Origin: Rhodococcus sp. SBT000017
GTDB lineage: Bacteria > Actinomycetota > Actinomycetes > Mycobacteriales > Mycobacteriaceae
Length of the DNA stretch: 64,000 nt
Direction: 5' to 3'
Assembly: GCF_003688915.1 (NCBI RefSeq)
Contig: NZ_REFU01000001.1
Coordinates: forward strand, 1,240,001 to 1,304,000
A program made the position numbers and the translations under genes. How positions within the stretch are numbered: the stretch's first letter is position 1; every line of letters begins with the position of its first letter. The notes below the pieces were generated by a model. That model was not told where the DNA came from. It was given only the letters and a program-made list of their open reading frames with translations, and ran no database searches. Below are positions 18,987-31,323 of the stretch, piece after piece.

Positions 18987-19919
18987 TCAGTGCCCGCGCA
19001 AGGTCGCGGGCCGCACGACCATGACCGAACTGGCGCGCTTGCCCTTCTCCTGAAGCAGAGCGATGGTGTGCCCCGTGGGATCGACCGCCGCGTACACCCC
19101 GTCGATTCCGATCGGATCCAGCCACCGTCCCTGGCTCAACGATTCCGCCTCACCCGCGTCGATCTGCCGGTGCGGAAAGGCCGTTCGCGCCGCCTGGTCG
19201 ATGTCCAGGCTCACGGCCGGGTCATCGGCCAGATCTTCGAGTGTCCGCGCATGGTCCAGGGTGAAGGGTCCGACACGAGTGCGGCGCAGCACGGTCAGAT
19301 GGCCGCCGACGCCGAGCGCCGCGCCGAGGTCGCGCGCCAAGGCGCGCACATAGGTCCCCGACGTGCAGTCCACCTCGACATCGAGGTCCACGAAGGAGGA
19401 TTCGTTCTCCACCACATCACGCCTGGCCGTCACGTCGAATCGGGTGACGCTGACCTTGCGGGCGGCGAGTGTGAACTCCTCACCTGCGCGGGACAACTTG
19501 TGGGCACGTTGCCCGTCGACCTTGATGGCGCTGACACTGGCAGGCACCTGCTCGATATCGCCGGTCAGGGCGGCGATCGCGGCCTGGATCTCGGAGTCGG
19601 AGACATGCGCGGCCGAGGCATCGGCCAGGACGTCCCCCTCGGCGTCGTCGGTCGTCGTGCTCCGGCCGAGCCGGATGGTTGCGGTGTACGACTTGGTGGT
19701 CAGCGAGAGCAATCCCAGCATCTTGGTCGCACGCTCCACGCCGAGCACGAGCACGCCGGTCGCCATGGGGTCCAGGGTCCCCGCATGGCCGACCTTTCTG
19801 GTGCGCAACAGTTTTCGGCACGACGCCACCACATCGTGGCTCGTCACTCCCGGACCCTTGTCGACCACCAACAGGCCGGCACCGACGAGACCGGACGAGA
19901 TCTTTTCGCGAGCACTCAC
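18987..19919 (-). CDS. truB: tRNA pseudouridine(55) synthase
   Basis: TruB converts U55 in the T-loop of tRNAs to pseudouridine. The 310-residue product has the catalytic motif GHAGTLDPMATGVLVLG near residue 45 (Asp in TLDP), preceded by GLLVVDKGPGVTSHDVV. The SYTATIRLGRSTTTDDAEGD, VSAIKVDGQRAHKL and CTSGTYVRALARDLG blocks follow, plus a C-terminal PUA-like extension. The GTG at 19919 is chosen because upstream in-frame sequence (to 20003) overlaps the pptT 3' region and is not family-like. It lies 35 bases after pptT, in the same order as in M. tuberculosis. Confidence 0.95.
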   Translation of the reverse strand: MSAREKISSGLVGAGLLVVDKGPGVTSHDVVASCRKLLRTRKVGHAGTLDPMATGVLVLGVERATKMLGLLSLTTKSYTATIRLGRSTTTDDAEGDVLADASAAHVSDSEIQAAIAALTGDIEQVPASVSAIKVDGQRAHKLSRAGEEFTLAARKVSVTRFDVTARRDVVENESSFVDLDVEVDCTSGTYVRALARDLGAALGVGGHLTVLRRTRVGPFTLDHARTLEDLADDPAVSLDIDQAARTAFPHRQIDAGEAESLSQGRWLDPIGIDGVYAAVDPTGHTIALLQEKGKRASSVMVVRPATLRGH

Positions 19920-19954
19920 GAGAGAGCATTGTGCCAGGCTCGCGGAGCCGGTCG

Positions 19955-20620
19955 TCACATCACCGAGATCGCGGTCATCACCAGACCGCCCGCCACCATC
20001 CATCGACCGTCGAAAGCCCGCAACGGCGGCCCGGACACCGTGTCCCCGGGCACCAGCAGCTCGGAATGGAACGTTCCCGAAATGTCGTCACCGACACCGG
20101 TGCGCTCGAAAGTGATGTGCGCGTCCTCGAAGCCGAGCCAGCGTCCGGTCAACGGCTCCCAGGCCTTGTACGTCGCTTCCTTGGCGCAGAACAACACCCG
20201 ATCCCAGTGCACGTCCTCACGGCCCACGGTCGCGAGCCACTCGCGTTCGGCCTCCAGGCTCACCGCCCCGAGCACGCCATCGGGCAAGGGTCCGTGTGGC
20301 TCGGCGTCGATTCCCACCGACCGCACCTGCATCGAGTAGGCCAACACCGCACCGCGATAGCCGTCGCAGTGCGTCAACGACCCGACCACACCCTTCGGCC
20401 ACTGCGGGGCACCGGACTTACCGCGCATGATCGGCACCGGCTCCACGCCCAACTTCTCCATCGCCACGCGCGCACAGTGTCGAGCCGACGTGAACTCACG
20501 CTTGCGCTTGTCCACCGCCTTGGCCACCAGCGGGGCTTCGAGCGGATGCGGCGTCAAACCCGGTGGGTCCGCGAACAATTCGGCCGAGACGACGCCGTTG
20601 GGAAGTATGGACTCGATCAC
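19955..20620 (-). CDS. pptT: 4'-phosphopantetheinyl transferase
   Basis: PptT transfers phosphopantetheine from CoA to acyl- and peptidyl-carrier domains of type I FAS, polyketide and siderophore synthases. The 221-residue Sfp-like product has the P1-P3 motifs: GSLTHCDGYRGAVLA near residue 88, the Mg-binding VGIDAEPHGPLPDG near 108 and WDRVLFCAKEATYKAWEPL near 148. The start is a GTG at 20620 that overlaps the stop of the upstream phosphoesterase gene (GTGA), so the two are translationally coupled. The frame continues upstream to 21040, but that part lies inside the phosphoesterase gene. Confidence 0.94.
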   Translation of the reverse strand: MIESILPNGVVSAELFADPPGLTPHPLEAPLVAKAVDKRKREFTSARHCARVAMEKLGVEPVPIMRGKSGAPQWPKGVVGSLTHCDGYRGAVLAYSMQVRSVGIDAEPHGPLPDGVLGAVSLEAEREWLATVGREDVHWDRVLFCAKEATYKAWEPLTGRWLGFEDAHITFERTGVGDDISGTFHSELLVPGDTVSGPPLRAFDGRWMVAGGLVMTAISVM

Positions 20621-21540
20621 TTGCCTGCCCTCATCTTCTCGACCTCTGCCTCCATCTCGGGCGTCACCGTGAAGTGTCCACCCCACTTGTTCAACGCACC
20701 CGGCGGATACTCGGGGACCGGAAGAATTTGGCGCAGAACGTTCTTCGGCAGGCCACGGCGCTGCCATTCGCGCGGGTAGCCCACCGACACCTCCTCGAAG
20801 CGAACGCCGTCGTAGTAGGTCGTCCGCGGGATGTGCAGGTGCCCGTACACCGAGCAGATCGCGTTGTACCGCGTATGCCAATCCGCCGTCAGAGTGGACC
20901 CACACCACAGCGCGAACTCCGGGTAGAACAGCACCTCGGTCGGCTGCCGAACCATCGGGAAGTGGTTGATCAACACGGTCGGAACGGAGGTGTCCAGCGC
21001 ATCGAGACGTTCCCGGGTGGCGTCGATCCGCGCATGGCACCAGGCGTCGCGCGTCGCGTAAGGCTGCGAGGACAGCAGGAATTCGTCGGTGGCGACGACG
21101 TTCTTCTCACGTGCGATCGCCAGTCCGTGCTCCTTGTCCCGAGCTCCCCGCGGCAGAAACGTGTAGTCGTAGAGCAGGAACATCGGCACGATCGTCGCCG
21201 GGCCGCCCTCACCCTCCCACCGCAGATACGGGTCCTCGGGGGTGACGACGTCGATCTCGCGGCACAGGTTCACCAGGTACTCGTATCGAGCTGCCCCGTG
21301 GATCTGGACGGGATCTTTCACCGTCGTCCACAGCTCGTGGTTTCCTGGAACCCAGATGACTTTCGCGAAACGGCTACGGAGCAGTTCGAGCGCCCACTTG
21401 ATGTCGTCGGTCTTCTCCGACACGTCGCCGGCAACGATCAGCCAGTCTTCGGGCGATTCGGGAAAGATGTCCTCGGTCACGGGTCGGTTGCCCCGATGTC
21501 CGACGTGAATGTCGCTCACTGCCCACAGCTTCGCTGCCAC
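20617..21540 (-). CDS. pptH: Metallophosphoesterase, phosphopantetheinyl hydrolase PptH type
   Basis: The 307-residue product is a calcineurin-like metallophosphoesterase with all expected metal motifs: SDIHVGH (residues 9-15), VAGDVSEKTDD, VPGNHELW, INHFP and YGHLHIPRTT. Its position immediately upstream of, and overlapping, pptT matches Rv2795c of M. tuberculosis. That protein removes phosphopantetheine from carrier proteins and so opposes PptT. The same activity here is inferred from homology and conserved pairing. It is divergent from the HTH-TOBE/mod region, with 244 non-coding bases between. Confidence 0.88.
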   Translation of the reverse strand: MAAKLWAVSDIHVGHRGNRPVTEDIFPESPEDWLIVAGDVSEKTDDIKWALELLRSRFAKVIWVPGNHELWTTVKDPVQIHGAARYEYLVNLCREIDVVTPEDPYLRWEGEGGPATIVPMFLLYDYTFLPRGARDKEHGLAIAREKNVVATDEFLLSSQPYATRDAWCHARIDATRERLDALDTSVPTVLINHFPMVRQPTEVLFYPEFALWCGSTLTADWHTRYNAICSVYGHLHIPRTTYYDGVRFEEVSVGYPREWQRRGLPKNVLRQILPVPEYPPGALNKWGGHFTVTPEMEAEVEKMRAGK

Positions 21541-21784
21541 TGAAAATTCCTTCCGATGCGCTCGGCCGCCGGCGTCGAATCGCCAGAACCGTCCGAGAAC
21601 GTACCAACGTTCAATACTCCCTGCAGATTCCGCGGCGTATCCGGGCGGGGTGAAGCGGTGCTCCGGCGGACCGACGGCAGTGAATAACGCCGAGTTCGCA
21701 AACGGGTCGCATCAACCGCAAATTCGGGTATATGGTTGTTTTCATGACGATTTTGCGGAGTATTTCGCTATCAGGGGTGGTTCG

Positions 21785-22183
21785 ATGACGGTGCCTCCGG
21801 TCCGTGTTCGAGACGCCGCGGCGCTGCTCGGAGTCAGTGACGACACCGTGCGTCGATGGATCGACAGTGGCACGCTTGCCTCGCTCGAGGACGAGACCGG
21901 GCGCAAAGTGATCGCCGGCCGGGATCTGGCCGCCTATGCCCGCGAGCATGCCGCTCCGCCGCCCGAAGTCTCGTCGGGTGGCAGTTCGGCCCGCAACCGA
22001 TTGGTCGGGTTGGTCACCGATGTCGTCTCGGACACGGTGATGAGCGAGGTCAGCATGCAGTGCGGGCCGTTCTCCATCGTGTCCCTGATGAGTACGGCGT
22101 CGGTTCGAGAACTGGGACTCGAGCCGGGCAAGGTCACCGTCGCGGTCATCAAGGCCACGACCGTCATCGTCGAAACACCCTAG
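21785..22183 (+). CDS. HTH-TOBE molybdate-binding regulator-like protein
   Basis: The 132-residue product joins an N-terminal MerR-like/excisionase-type helix-turn-helix (VRVRDAAALLGVSDDTVRRWIDSGTL, residues 6-30, with a winged KVIAGRDLAAYAREH) to a C-terminal TOBE/Mop domain (SARNRLVGLVTDVVSDTVMSEVSMQCG, then VRELGLEPGKVTVAVIKATTVIV). Mop domains bind molybdate or tungstate oxyanions. It lies 16 bases before modA, so it probably senses molybdate and controls modABC or molybdenum cofactor genes. The ATG at 21785 is chosen; an open extension to 21509 is not protein-like. Confidence 0.87.
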   Translation: MTVPPVRVRDAAALLGVSDDTVRRWIDSGTLASLEDETGRKVIAGRDLAAYAREHAAPPPEVSSGGSSARNRLVGLVTDVVSDTVMSEVSMQCGPFSIVSLMSTASVRELGLEPGKVTVAVIKATTVIVETP

Positions 22184-22199
22184 AAAGCAGGAGATCTCA

Positions 22200-22991
22200 G
22201 TGAAAGCAATACGACCGGCCTACATCACCCTGGTCGCGGCTACATTGATGCTGGCCGGGTGCAGTTCCCAATCCGATTCGTCCGCAATGGCTTCCGAACC
22301 GCGAGACGGTGCCGTCGGAGGTGAGATCACGGTGTTCGCCGCGGCTTCGCTGCGCGCGACGTTCACCGATCTCGGTTCGCGCTTTCAGGCCGAACATCCA
22401 GGCACCTCGGTCGAGCTCAGCTTTGCAGGGTCCTCCGATCTCGCCGCGCAACTGGTCGCCGGCGCGCCTGCGGACGTATTCGCCTCGGCGGATACGAACA
22501 ACATGACCAAGGTCGTCGACGCAGGCCTCGTCGCGGGCAACCCAGCAGACTTCGCCACCAACACTCTGACCATCGTCACCGCACCGGGGAACCCGAAGAA
22601 CATCACCTCGTTCGCAGATCTGGCGAACCCCGACGTACTGACGGTGATCTGCGCACCACAGGTGCCGTGCGGCGCGGCCACAGCGTCCATCGAGACCGCG
22701 GCCGGCACGGACGTCCCGGCGGTGAGCGAGGAGTCCTCGGTGACCGACGTGCTGGGCAAAGTCACGTCGGGTCAAGCAGATGCCGGCCTGGTGTACGTCA
22801 CCGATGCTTCCGGAGCGGGCGACGCCGTGACCGCGGTGCCCTTCGATGAATCGAGCCGGGCCGTCAACACCTACCCGATCGCGACGTTGAGCGCGTCCGA
22901 CAACGAGGCCACCGCGCGCGCCTTCACCGACTTCGTCACCGGACCCGTCGGCCGAGACGTCCTCTCCGGTGCCGGTTTCGCGGCACCGTGA
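22200..22991 (+). CDS. modA: Molybdate ABC transporter substrate-binding lipoprotein
   Basis: ModA is the extracytoplasmic molybdate-binding protein. The 263-residue product starts at GTG 22200 behind an AGCAGGAG ribosome site. It has a signal peptide with lipobox MLAGC (Cys near residue 21), the mature start [19 protein letters not shown], and the ligand-region segments [28 protein letters not shown] and [21 protein letters not shown]. It is coupled to modB by a 4-base overlap (GTGA). Confidence 0.95.
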   Translation: MKAIRPAYITLVAATLMLAGCSSQSDSSAMASEPRDGAVGGEITVFAAASLRATFTDLGSRFQAEHPGTSVELSFAGSSDLAAQLVAGAPADVFASADTNNMTKVVDAGLVAGNPADFATNTLTIVTAPGNPKNITSFADLANPDVLTVICAPQVPCGAATASIETAAGTDVPAVSEESSVTDVLGKVTSGQADAGLVYVTDASGAGDAVTAVPFDESSRAVNTYPIATLSASDNEATARAFTDFVTGPVGRDVLSGAGFAAP

Positions 22992-23815
22992 CCGCGCAGG
23001 CAGCGGCCGGGCAGTCGGGCTCACTCAGAAGTCCGACCGTCGGCGTGCCGCTGTGGATTTTCGTTCCGGCTGCCATCGGCGCGCTTGTCGTCGTGGCACC
23101 GCTTGCCGCGATGTTCACCCGAATCGACTGGTCGAACTTCTTCGGGCTCATCACGTCGGATTCTGCGGTTGCGGCGCTGGTACTGAGCTTGAAGACGGCA
23201 ACGGCCAGCACTGCGGTGTGCGTGCTACTTGGCGTACCGATGGCAATCGTGCTCGCGCGCAGTACGATTCGAGGACTAGCTGCACTTCGCTCCCTGGTCG
23301 TGCTGCCTCTGGTTCTGCCCCCGGTGGTCGGCGGCATCGCGCTGCTCTACACCTTCGGACGCCAGGGACTGCTGGGCGAACATCTCGATGCTTTCGGTAT
23401 CAGAATCGCGTTCACCACCTCCGCGGTCGTGCTGGCGCAGGTATTCGTGTCGCTGCCGTTTCTCGTCGTCAGCGTCGAGGGCGCATTGCGGACGGCCGGT
23501 AACCGATACGACGTGGTGGCCGCGACGCTGGGGGCCACTCCGACGACCGTCCTACGCCGCGTCACCATTCCGCTGATACTTCCTGGATTGATGTCCGGGA
23601 CCGTACTCGCGTTCGCACGCGCACTCGGAGAATTCGGAGCGACTTTGACGTTCGCCGGCTCGCTCGAGGGAGTGACCAGAACACTTCCACTGGAAATCTA
23701 TCTCCAGCGAGAAGCCGATCCCGATGCCGCGGTGGCGCTGTCGCTGCTGTTGATTCTCGTCGCGGCACTCGTCGTCGTCACCGCACGCGGCACTCGGTCG
23801 TCGGGGACGCTGTGA
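22988..23815 (+). CDS. modB: Molybdate ABC transporter permease
   Basis: This is the inner-membrane permease of the ModABC molybdate importer. The 275-residue product has six hydrophobic segments, starting with [20 protein letters not shown]. It carries the cytoplasmic EAA-type coupling loop [43 protein letters not shown], including the FGATL end characteristic of ModB/CysT-like permeases. GTG start and stop codons overlap both neighbours by four bases, so modA-B-C is one translationally coupled unit. Confidence 0.95.
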   Translation: MTAQAAAGQSGSLRSPTVGVPLWIFVPAAIGALVVVAPLAAMFTRIDWSNFFGLITSDSAVAALVLSLKTATASTAVCVLLGVPMAIVLARSTIRGLAALRSLVVLPLVLPPVVGGIALLYTFGRQGLLGEHLDAFGIRIAFTTSAVVLAQVFVSLPFLVVSVEGALRTAGNRYDVVAATLGATPTTVLRRVTIPLILPGLMSGTVLAFARALGEFGATLTFAGSLEGVTRTLPLEIYLQREADPDAAVALSLLLILVAALVVVTARGTRSSGTL

Positions 23816-24906
23816 GCCCACTGCACCTGCGCGCCACCCTGGGCGTCCGTGACATCGACCTCGAACTGGATGCCCGCGAGGGTGAGACGGTCGCGATCCT
23901 CGGGCCGAACGGGGCAGGCAAATCGACGCTGCTGCAACTCGTCTCGGGCGTCGTGGCACCCGACGACGGAATCGTCCGACTCGGCGAGAAGGTGTTGACC
24001 GACACCTCGTCGAGAACCTTCGTTCCGATACATGCCCGAGGCGTTGCCACTCTTGCGCAGGACGCTCTGCTGTTTCCCCACATGGACGCGCGAACGAATG
24101 TGGCCTTCGCTCCGCGTAGCGCCGGTGCGAACCGAGCAGCCGCGAAGGTCGTGGCCGATCGGTGGCTGGACGCCGTGGGAGCATCCCACCTGGCCGACCG
24201 CCGCCCGGCACAGCTGTCCGGTGGGCAGGCCCAGCGCATCGCGATTGCGCGCGCGCTTGCCGCAGATCCTCGACTGCTGCTGCTCGACGAACCACTCGCG
24301 GCATTGGACGTCGAAACGGCACCGGCCATCCGACGAGTGCTGCGCACGGTACTACGCGAGAGCGCCCGCACGGCACTGATCGTCACCCACGATCTGCTCG
24401 ACGTCGTCGCGCTCGCCGATTCCGTCGCGGTCGTCGACGGTGGGCGCGTCGTCGAGCGAGGATCGGTCACCGAGGTACTGACCGCCCCTCGCAGCGAATT
24501 CGGTGCCCGCATCGCCGGGGTGAACCTGATCTCGGGACGGGCTGTCGATGCCGACGACTCGACGTCCCTGATCACAACATGGGGAGGGACGGTCCACGGC
24601 TCCGGGCGGCACGCCACCGGAACTCCACTGGTAGCGGTGTTCTCCCCCGCCGCCGTGTCGGTACACCCGACTGCACCGCACGCCAGCCCCCGAAACGTGT
24701 TCGAGGTGGTGATCGAGGAGATGGAGGTGCAGGGCTCCGGGATTCGTGTTCGGTCACGTCCGCAACCCGACGGGTCTCCCGGCATGGCCGCCGACATCAC
24801 CCCTGCTGCGGTATCGGATCTCGGCCTCGAGCCCGGGCGCAGCGTGTTCTTCGTCGTCAAGAGCCGTGAGGTGGCACTACACCCGGCATTGCCGTCGCAG
24901 CCCTGA
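23812..24906 (+). CDS. modC: Molybdate ABC transporter ATP-binding protein
   Basis: This 364-residue ATPase energises molybdate import. The ABC domain shows Walker [10 protein letters not shown] near residue 35, signature [15 protein letters not shown] near 140, Walker [13 protein letters not shown] near 160 and the H-loop VTHDLLD near 190. The C-terminal approximately 75 residues form a TOBE/Mop-like domain ([25 protein letters not shown], then [20 protein letters not shown]) that can bind molybdate and inhibit transport. It converges on the MATE gene with a 10-base gap. Confidence 0.94.
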   Translation: MSPLHLRATLGVRDIDLELDAREGETVAILGPNGAGKSTLLQLVSGVVAPDDGIVRLGEKVLTDTSSRTFVPIHARGVATLAQDALLFPHMDARTNVAFAPRSAGANRAAAKVVADRWLDAVGASHLADRRPAQLSGGQAQRIAIARALAADPRLLLLDEPLAALDVETAPAIRRVLRTVLRESARTALIVTHDLLDVVALADSVAVVDGGRVVERGSVTEVLTAPRSEFGARIAGVNLISGRAVDADDSTSLITTWGGTVHGSGRHATGTPLVAVFSPAAVSVHPTAPHASPRNVFEVVIEEMEVQGSGIRVRSRPQPDGSPGMAADITPAAVSDLGLEPGRSVFFVVKSREVALHPALPSQP

Positions 24907-24916
24907 CCGAGACCAC

Positions 24917-26245
24917 TCAGTGGCGTAGTTGGCGGTCGCTGCCGATCACCAGCCACTTACCGGACAGCACCCGGCCCGCGACCGCGAGCATCCGCAGTCC
25001 GACGAAGACGCCGAGCCCGATCCATATGCCGACCAACCCCCAGTCGAACACCAGAGCCGACCAGATGAACGGCAGAAAGCCCACGACGGCGCACGCCATG
25101 GTCGCATTTCGCAGAAAAGCAGCGTCACCACTGCCGAGCAGCACTCCGTCCAACGCGAACACCACCCCGGCAATGGGAATGATCGCGACGAAGATCCACC
25201 AGATCGCATGCATCTCGTCGATGACCGACGCGTCGGTGGTGAACAACTCCGGGACGAAGGAGCGCCCGACAGCGAACACGCCGGCGAGGACGACCGCGAA
25301 CACCGTCGACCATGCCGTCAATCGCCACGCCAGTGCGCGCGCGTCGTCGGTCCTGCTTGCACCAAGGGCGGCACCCACCAGAGTCTGAGCGGCGATGGCC
25401 AACGAATCGAGCATCAACGACACCAGGTTCCACATGTGCAGAACCACCTGATTGGCGGCGACAGAGGCCGCTCCGAACCTCGACGCGACCGCAGCGGCAG
25501 ACAGAAAGCAGGCCTGGAACGCCAGACTGCGCACGATCAGGTCGCGCCCCAGCACCAGTTGCGCGCGCATCACCGACCAGCGCGGGCGCAATTCGGTGCT
25601 CGCCCGCACCACCGCGACGACGAACAGCGCACCGGCGACGCCCTGCCCGATCACGTTGGCCACGGCCGATCCCACCAGCTCCAGACGCGGGAATCCGAGC
25701 AACCCATGAACGAGAAGTGGGCACAGAACTGCCGACACACCGAAGCCGAACACGACGAAACGCAGCGGGGTCACCGTGTTCTGGACTCCGCGCATCCATC
25801 CGTTTCCGGCCAGAGATACCAGGATGAACGGCACACCCAGCAAGGCCACCCGCAGCCACGCGAGCGCCTCCGCGGCGATGTCGCCACCGCCGGTGAGCAC
25901 CGACACCACGGGCTCGGCCGCGAGCTGCATCACCGCTACGATGGCGATACCGATCGCGAAGGCCAGCCAGGTTGCCTGCACACCCTCGCCGACGGCATCG
26001 CGTTCGCGACCGGCACCGTGCATGCGAGCCGCTCGCGCGGTCGTGCCGTAGGACAGGAAGGTCAGCTGGGTGCTCACCTGGGCCAGCACGAGCCCGCCGA
26101 TAGCCAGGCCTGCGAGGGCCAACGCACCGAGCCTGCCGATCACGGCGGCGTCGAACAACAGGTAGAGGGGTTCGGCGGCAAGGACGCCGAGGGAGGGCAG
26201 CGACAGGCCGAGAATCTTTCGAGCGGTGACCGGAGTGGAGCTCAC
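24917..26245 (-). CDS. dinF: MATE-family efflux protein (DinF type)
   Basis: The 442-residue product is a 12-helix MATE-family antiporter, expected to export cationic or organic compounds using a Na+ or H+ gradient. Family-like segments are LSLPSLGVLAAEPLYLLFDAAVIGRLG at the N-terminus, LVSLAGNGWMRGVQNTVTPL near residue 145 and FGAASVAANQVVLHMWNLVS near 250. The ATG overlaps the nrnA stop by four bases (ATGA), so it is the last gene of the translation-factor operon, the same position as dinF in M. tuberculosis. The natural substrate is unknown. Confidence 0.87.
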   Translation of the reverse strand: MSSTPVTARKILGLSLPSLGVLAAEPLYLLFDAAVIGRLGALALAGLAIGGLVLAQVSTQLTFLSYGTTARAARMHGAGRERDAVGEGVQATWLAFAIGIAIVAVMQLAAEPVVSVLTGGGDIAAEALAWLRVALLGVPFILVSLAGNGWMRGVQNTVTPLRFVVFGFGVSAVLCPLLVHGLLGFPRLELVGSAVANVIGQGVAGALFVVAVVRASTELRPRWSVMRAQLVLGRDLIVRSLAFQACFLSAAAVASRFGAASVAANQVVLHMWNLVSLMLDSLAIAAQTLVGAALGASRTDDARALAWRLTAWSTVFAVVLAGVFAVGRSFVPELFTTDASVIDEMHAIWWIFVAIIPIAGVVFALDGVLLGSGDAAFLRNATMACAVVGFLPFIWSALVFDWGLVGIWIGLGVFVGLRMLAVAGRVLSGKWLVIGSDRQLRH

Positions 26246-27240
26246 GACGTCGAAAGAGCTCCGCGCAGCGCATCGATCACGTCGGGCAGGTCACCGGTCG
26301 CGGTGTAGCCGGCCGCGTTGCGGTGCCCGCCGCCGCCGAGTTCGCACGCCACCGCCGAGACGTCTACCTCGGTCTTCGAGCGCAGGGAGACCACCCAGAC
26401 CGCGCCGAAGTCCTGTTGCTTGAGCACGGCTGCCACCTCGGCTTCGGAGGTGGTGCGCACGATGTCGATCACGCTCTCGATTTCCTCGGACCGCAGTCCG
26501 GCCGAATCCTCGCTCCGAATGACCGCGTACACCAGCCCTCGTCCGTCGGCTGCGTCGGGAATCAAGGATGCCGAACCGAGCACGGACCCGAGCATCGGCA
26601 ACCACTCGAACGGATGGGTGTCGAGCAGCTTGCGGGCGATGTGAGCGCCGTCGATCCCAGTCGCCAACAGTCTTTCGGCCAACAAATGAGAACCCGGGCG
26701 AACCCAGCGGAACGAACCGGTGTCGGTGACCAAGCCCGCGAACAGCAGGTGAGCCAGATCGGCATCGATCTCGACGCCCCACCGATCGAGCAGACGCGCG
26801 ATCACGGCGGTGGTGGACTCGGCGGACGCATGCACCACATTCAGCGTTCCGAATCGCGTGTTGCTGCGGTGGTGATCGATGACGAGGCTGGCCGACGCCG
26901 TATCGAGTCGGTCGCCCAACGAACCCAGCCGACCCCGACTTCCGGCGTCGACCGTGACCACCAGATCGACGGTCTCGGTGACCTGGTCGGCGTCGACCAG
27001 AAGGTGCCTGCCGGGTAACTCGTCCATCGACTCGGGCAGGGACGCCGGTGCTGCGAACGCCACCTGGACGGTCGCACCGCGACGTTCGAGTACCGAACCG
27101 AGCGCGAGCCCACTACCGATCGTGTCGGCATCGGGCTGAACGTGACACAGCACGGTCACCGACGATGCACGTTCGAGCATCTCGATCGCCTGGGCCAGAT
27201 CCTCGTCGGTCTCCGACACCGACCCCGAACCATCGGACAT
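26242..27240 (-). CDS. DHH/DHHA1 phosphoesterase (nanoRNase/pAp phosphatase, c-di-AMP type)
   Basis: The 332-residue product belongs to the NrnA/CnpB group. These enzymes hydrolyse short RNAs, 3'-phosphoadenosine 5'-phosphate and cyclic or linear dinucleotides with Mn2+. Motifs are the DxD-like VQPDADTIGSGLAL near residue 32, VTVDAGSRGRLGSL near 90, the DHH motif ASLVIDHHRSNTRFG near 112, and the DHHA1 loop ELGGGGHRNAAGYTATG near 300. The ATG at 27240 is preferred over an in-frame start at 27396, because the extra residues are the reverse reading of the rbfA tail. It matches Rv2837c in position and ends overlapping dinF. Confidence 0.92.
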   Translation of the reverse strand: MSDGSGSVSETDEDLAQAIEMLERASSVTVLCHVQPDADTIGSGLALGSVLERRGATVQVAFAAPASLPESMDELPGRHLLVDADQVTETVDLVVTVDAGSRGRLGSLGDRLDTASASLVIDHHRSNTRFGTLNVVHASAESTTAVIARLLDRWGVEIDADLAHLLFAGLVTDTGSFRWVRPGSHLLAERLLATGIDGAHIARKLLDTHPFEWLPMLGSVLGSASLIPDAADGRGLVYAVIRSEDSAGLRSEEIESVIDIVRTTSEAEVAAVLKQQDFGAVWVVSLRSKTEVDVSAVACELGGGGHRNAAGYTATGDLPDVIDALRGALSTS

Positions 27241-27241
27241 G

Positions 27242-27775
27242 TCAGTCGGCTTCGGCGGGCTCGACGTCTGCAGGAGTGGAGCCTGCGGAACGACCATCCA
27301 ATCCAGGAGTGGAGCCTGCGGAATGACCATCTGAGTCTGCGACTTCGCGCGGGGCTTTGTACGGGTCGGGGTCGCCTGCGGGCTTGGCGTTCGCACGGGC
27401 GCGGGCCAGTTCCTCGTCGGCCACTCGGGCGCGTTCGAGGAGGTCTTCCATGTGGCGTGCGGTGTCGGGCACCGTGTCGGTCACGAACGTCAATGTCGGC
27501 GTGTACCGAACACCCGTTCCGGCTCCGACCTTCGAGCGCAGTACACCCTTGGCCTTCTCGAGTCCTGCAGCGGCCGCCTGCAGATCGGGCGGAGTATCGA
27601 GATCTTCACCCATCACGGTGTAGTACACCGTGGCGTCGTGCAGGTCGGCGGTCACCTTGGTGTCGGTGATGGTCACGAATGCCAGCCGTGGATCCTTGAT
27701 CTCGTGATCGATCGCCGTTGCAACGATGGCGGCGATTCGCTTGGACAACTTACGAGCCCTGGCCTGATCCACCAC
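27242..27775 (-). CDS. rbfA: 30S ribosome-binding factor A with repeat-derived tail
   Basis: RbfA binds free 30S subunits and promotes late 16S maturation, and it is needed for cold adaptation. The 177-residue product has the KH-like fold: [63 protein letters not shown]. It runs to an alanine-rich helix ending [15 protein letters not shown]. The last 30 or so residues contain two copies of DG(H/R)SAGSTP, encoded by the 28-base repeat at 27271-27331; this looks like an added tail. The GTG at 27775 is preferred because AGAGGAG lies about 10 bases upstream; a GTG at 27784 would sit too close to it. Confidence 0.92.
   Translation of the reverse strand: MVDQARARKLSKRIAAIVATAIDHEIKDPRLAFVTITDTKVTADLHDATVYYTVMGEDLDTPPDLQAAAAGLEKAKGVLRSKVGAGTGVRYTPTLTFVTDTVPDTARHMEDLLERARVADEELARARANAKPAGDPDPYKAPREVADSDGHSAGSTPGLDGRSAGSTPADVEPAEAD
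27271..27331 (+). repeat. Two tandem copies of a 28-base dispersed repeat
   Basis: Copies at 27271-27298 and 27304-27331 share CAGGAGTGGAGCCTGCGGAA followed by (C/T)GACCATC, differ at one base and have a 33-base period. That keeps frame, so on the minus strand they encode the tail of rbfA. A third copy occurs at 54033-54059 in non-coding DNA. Confidence 0.85.
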
Positions 27776-27878
27776 GACAATCACACTCCTCTTTCATGGC
27801 CGAACGTCGATTCTGTTGCGACGTACCGACGGTTGTGCACTTCACGTCTGCCGAGCAGTGCTCGGCAGACTTCCCGGA

Positions 27879-28169
27879 TCAATCCTCGGGTCCGAAGATT
27901 CTCCGGCGTACTGCCAACAGTTCCAGATCGTGGCGTTCGGCGACATGCCGTTCGCACTCGTCCAGTTTGTCGTGCAGTAGGTCGACATCGGTACCGGCCG
28001 CGGCAACCCCCAGCAGGGATCGCCGAATACGTTCTCGCTCACCGGTTTCGGCAGCCGAGACTCCCAACCGTTGCAGATCACCGAGGACCGGTTCCACCAT
28101 CGACCGTTTCTCGGCGAGCGAACGCACATCCCCCAACAACACGTCCAACTCCAGAGCACCCAGATACAC
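27879..28169 (-). CDS. DUF503 family protein (YlxP-like)
   Basis: The 96-residue product matches DUF503 (YlxP). The pattern is YLGALELDVLLGDVRSLAEKRSMVEPVLGDLQRLGVSAAETG, then RRSLLGVAAAGTDVDLLHDKLDECERHV. Family members are small ferredoxin-fold proteins encoded beside infB and rbfA, and their role in ribosome maturation is not settled. The start is a GTG at 28169 with AAGGA about 10 bases upstream. It lies between infB and rbfA on the same strand, with gaps of about 100-150 bases on each side. Confidence 0.88.
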   Translation of the reverse strand: MYLGALELDVLLGDVRSLAEKRSMVEPVLGDLQRLGVSAAETGERERIRRSLLGVAAAGTDVDLLHDKLDECERHVAERHDLELLAVRRRIFGPED

Positions 28170-28323
28170 GCTGACGTCCTTCGATCAGCTTCGACGACAA
28201 AGCCGGTGGCGGTACATCTGTCGTACCACCACCGGCTCGAAAGTCGGAGCGCAGTGTCACTCCCCTGGCTTCACCACCGAGCCGACGCGACCGGATGCGG
28301 AGCCGAACGGCTCCGCATCTGTT

Positions 28324-31226
<2,903 letters not shown>

Positions 31227-31323
31227 TGCTCTCCTCACTGAGAGGCCGAGCGAGGCTTGGTGCCCGCACGACCTCGGGTTATCTCCGATGGACGTTCATC
31301 GTTGGTGCTTCACGGTGTGCTCA

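Noticed and set aside
21600..21784. Molybdenum cofactor riboswitch ahead of the mod genes
   Set aside because: I could not find the conserved core or a consistent stem set; only weak inverted arms are seen.
27271..27331. Possible CRISPR-like repeats
   Set aside because: Only two units with a 5-base spacer, inside the rbfA coding sequence, and no cas genes in the window.
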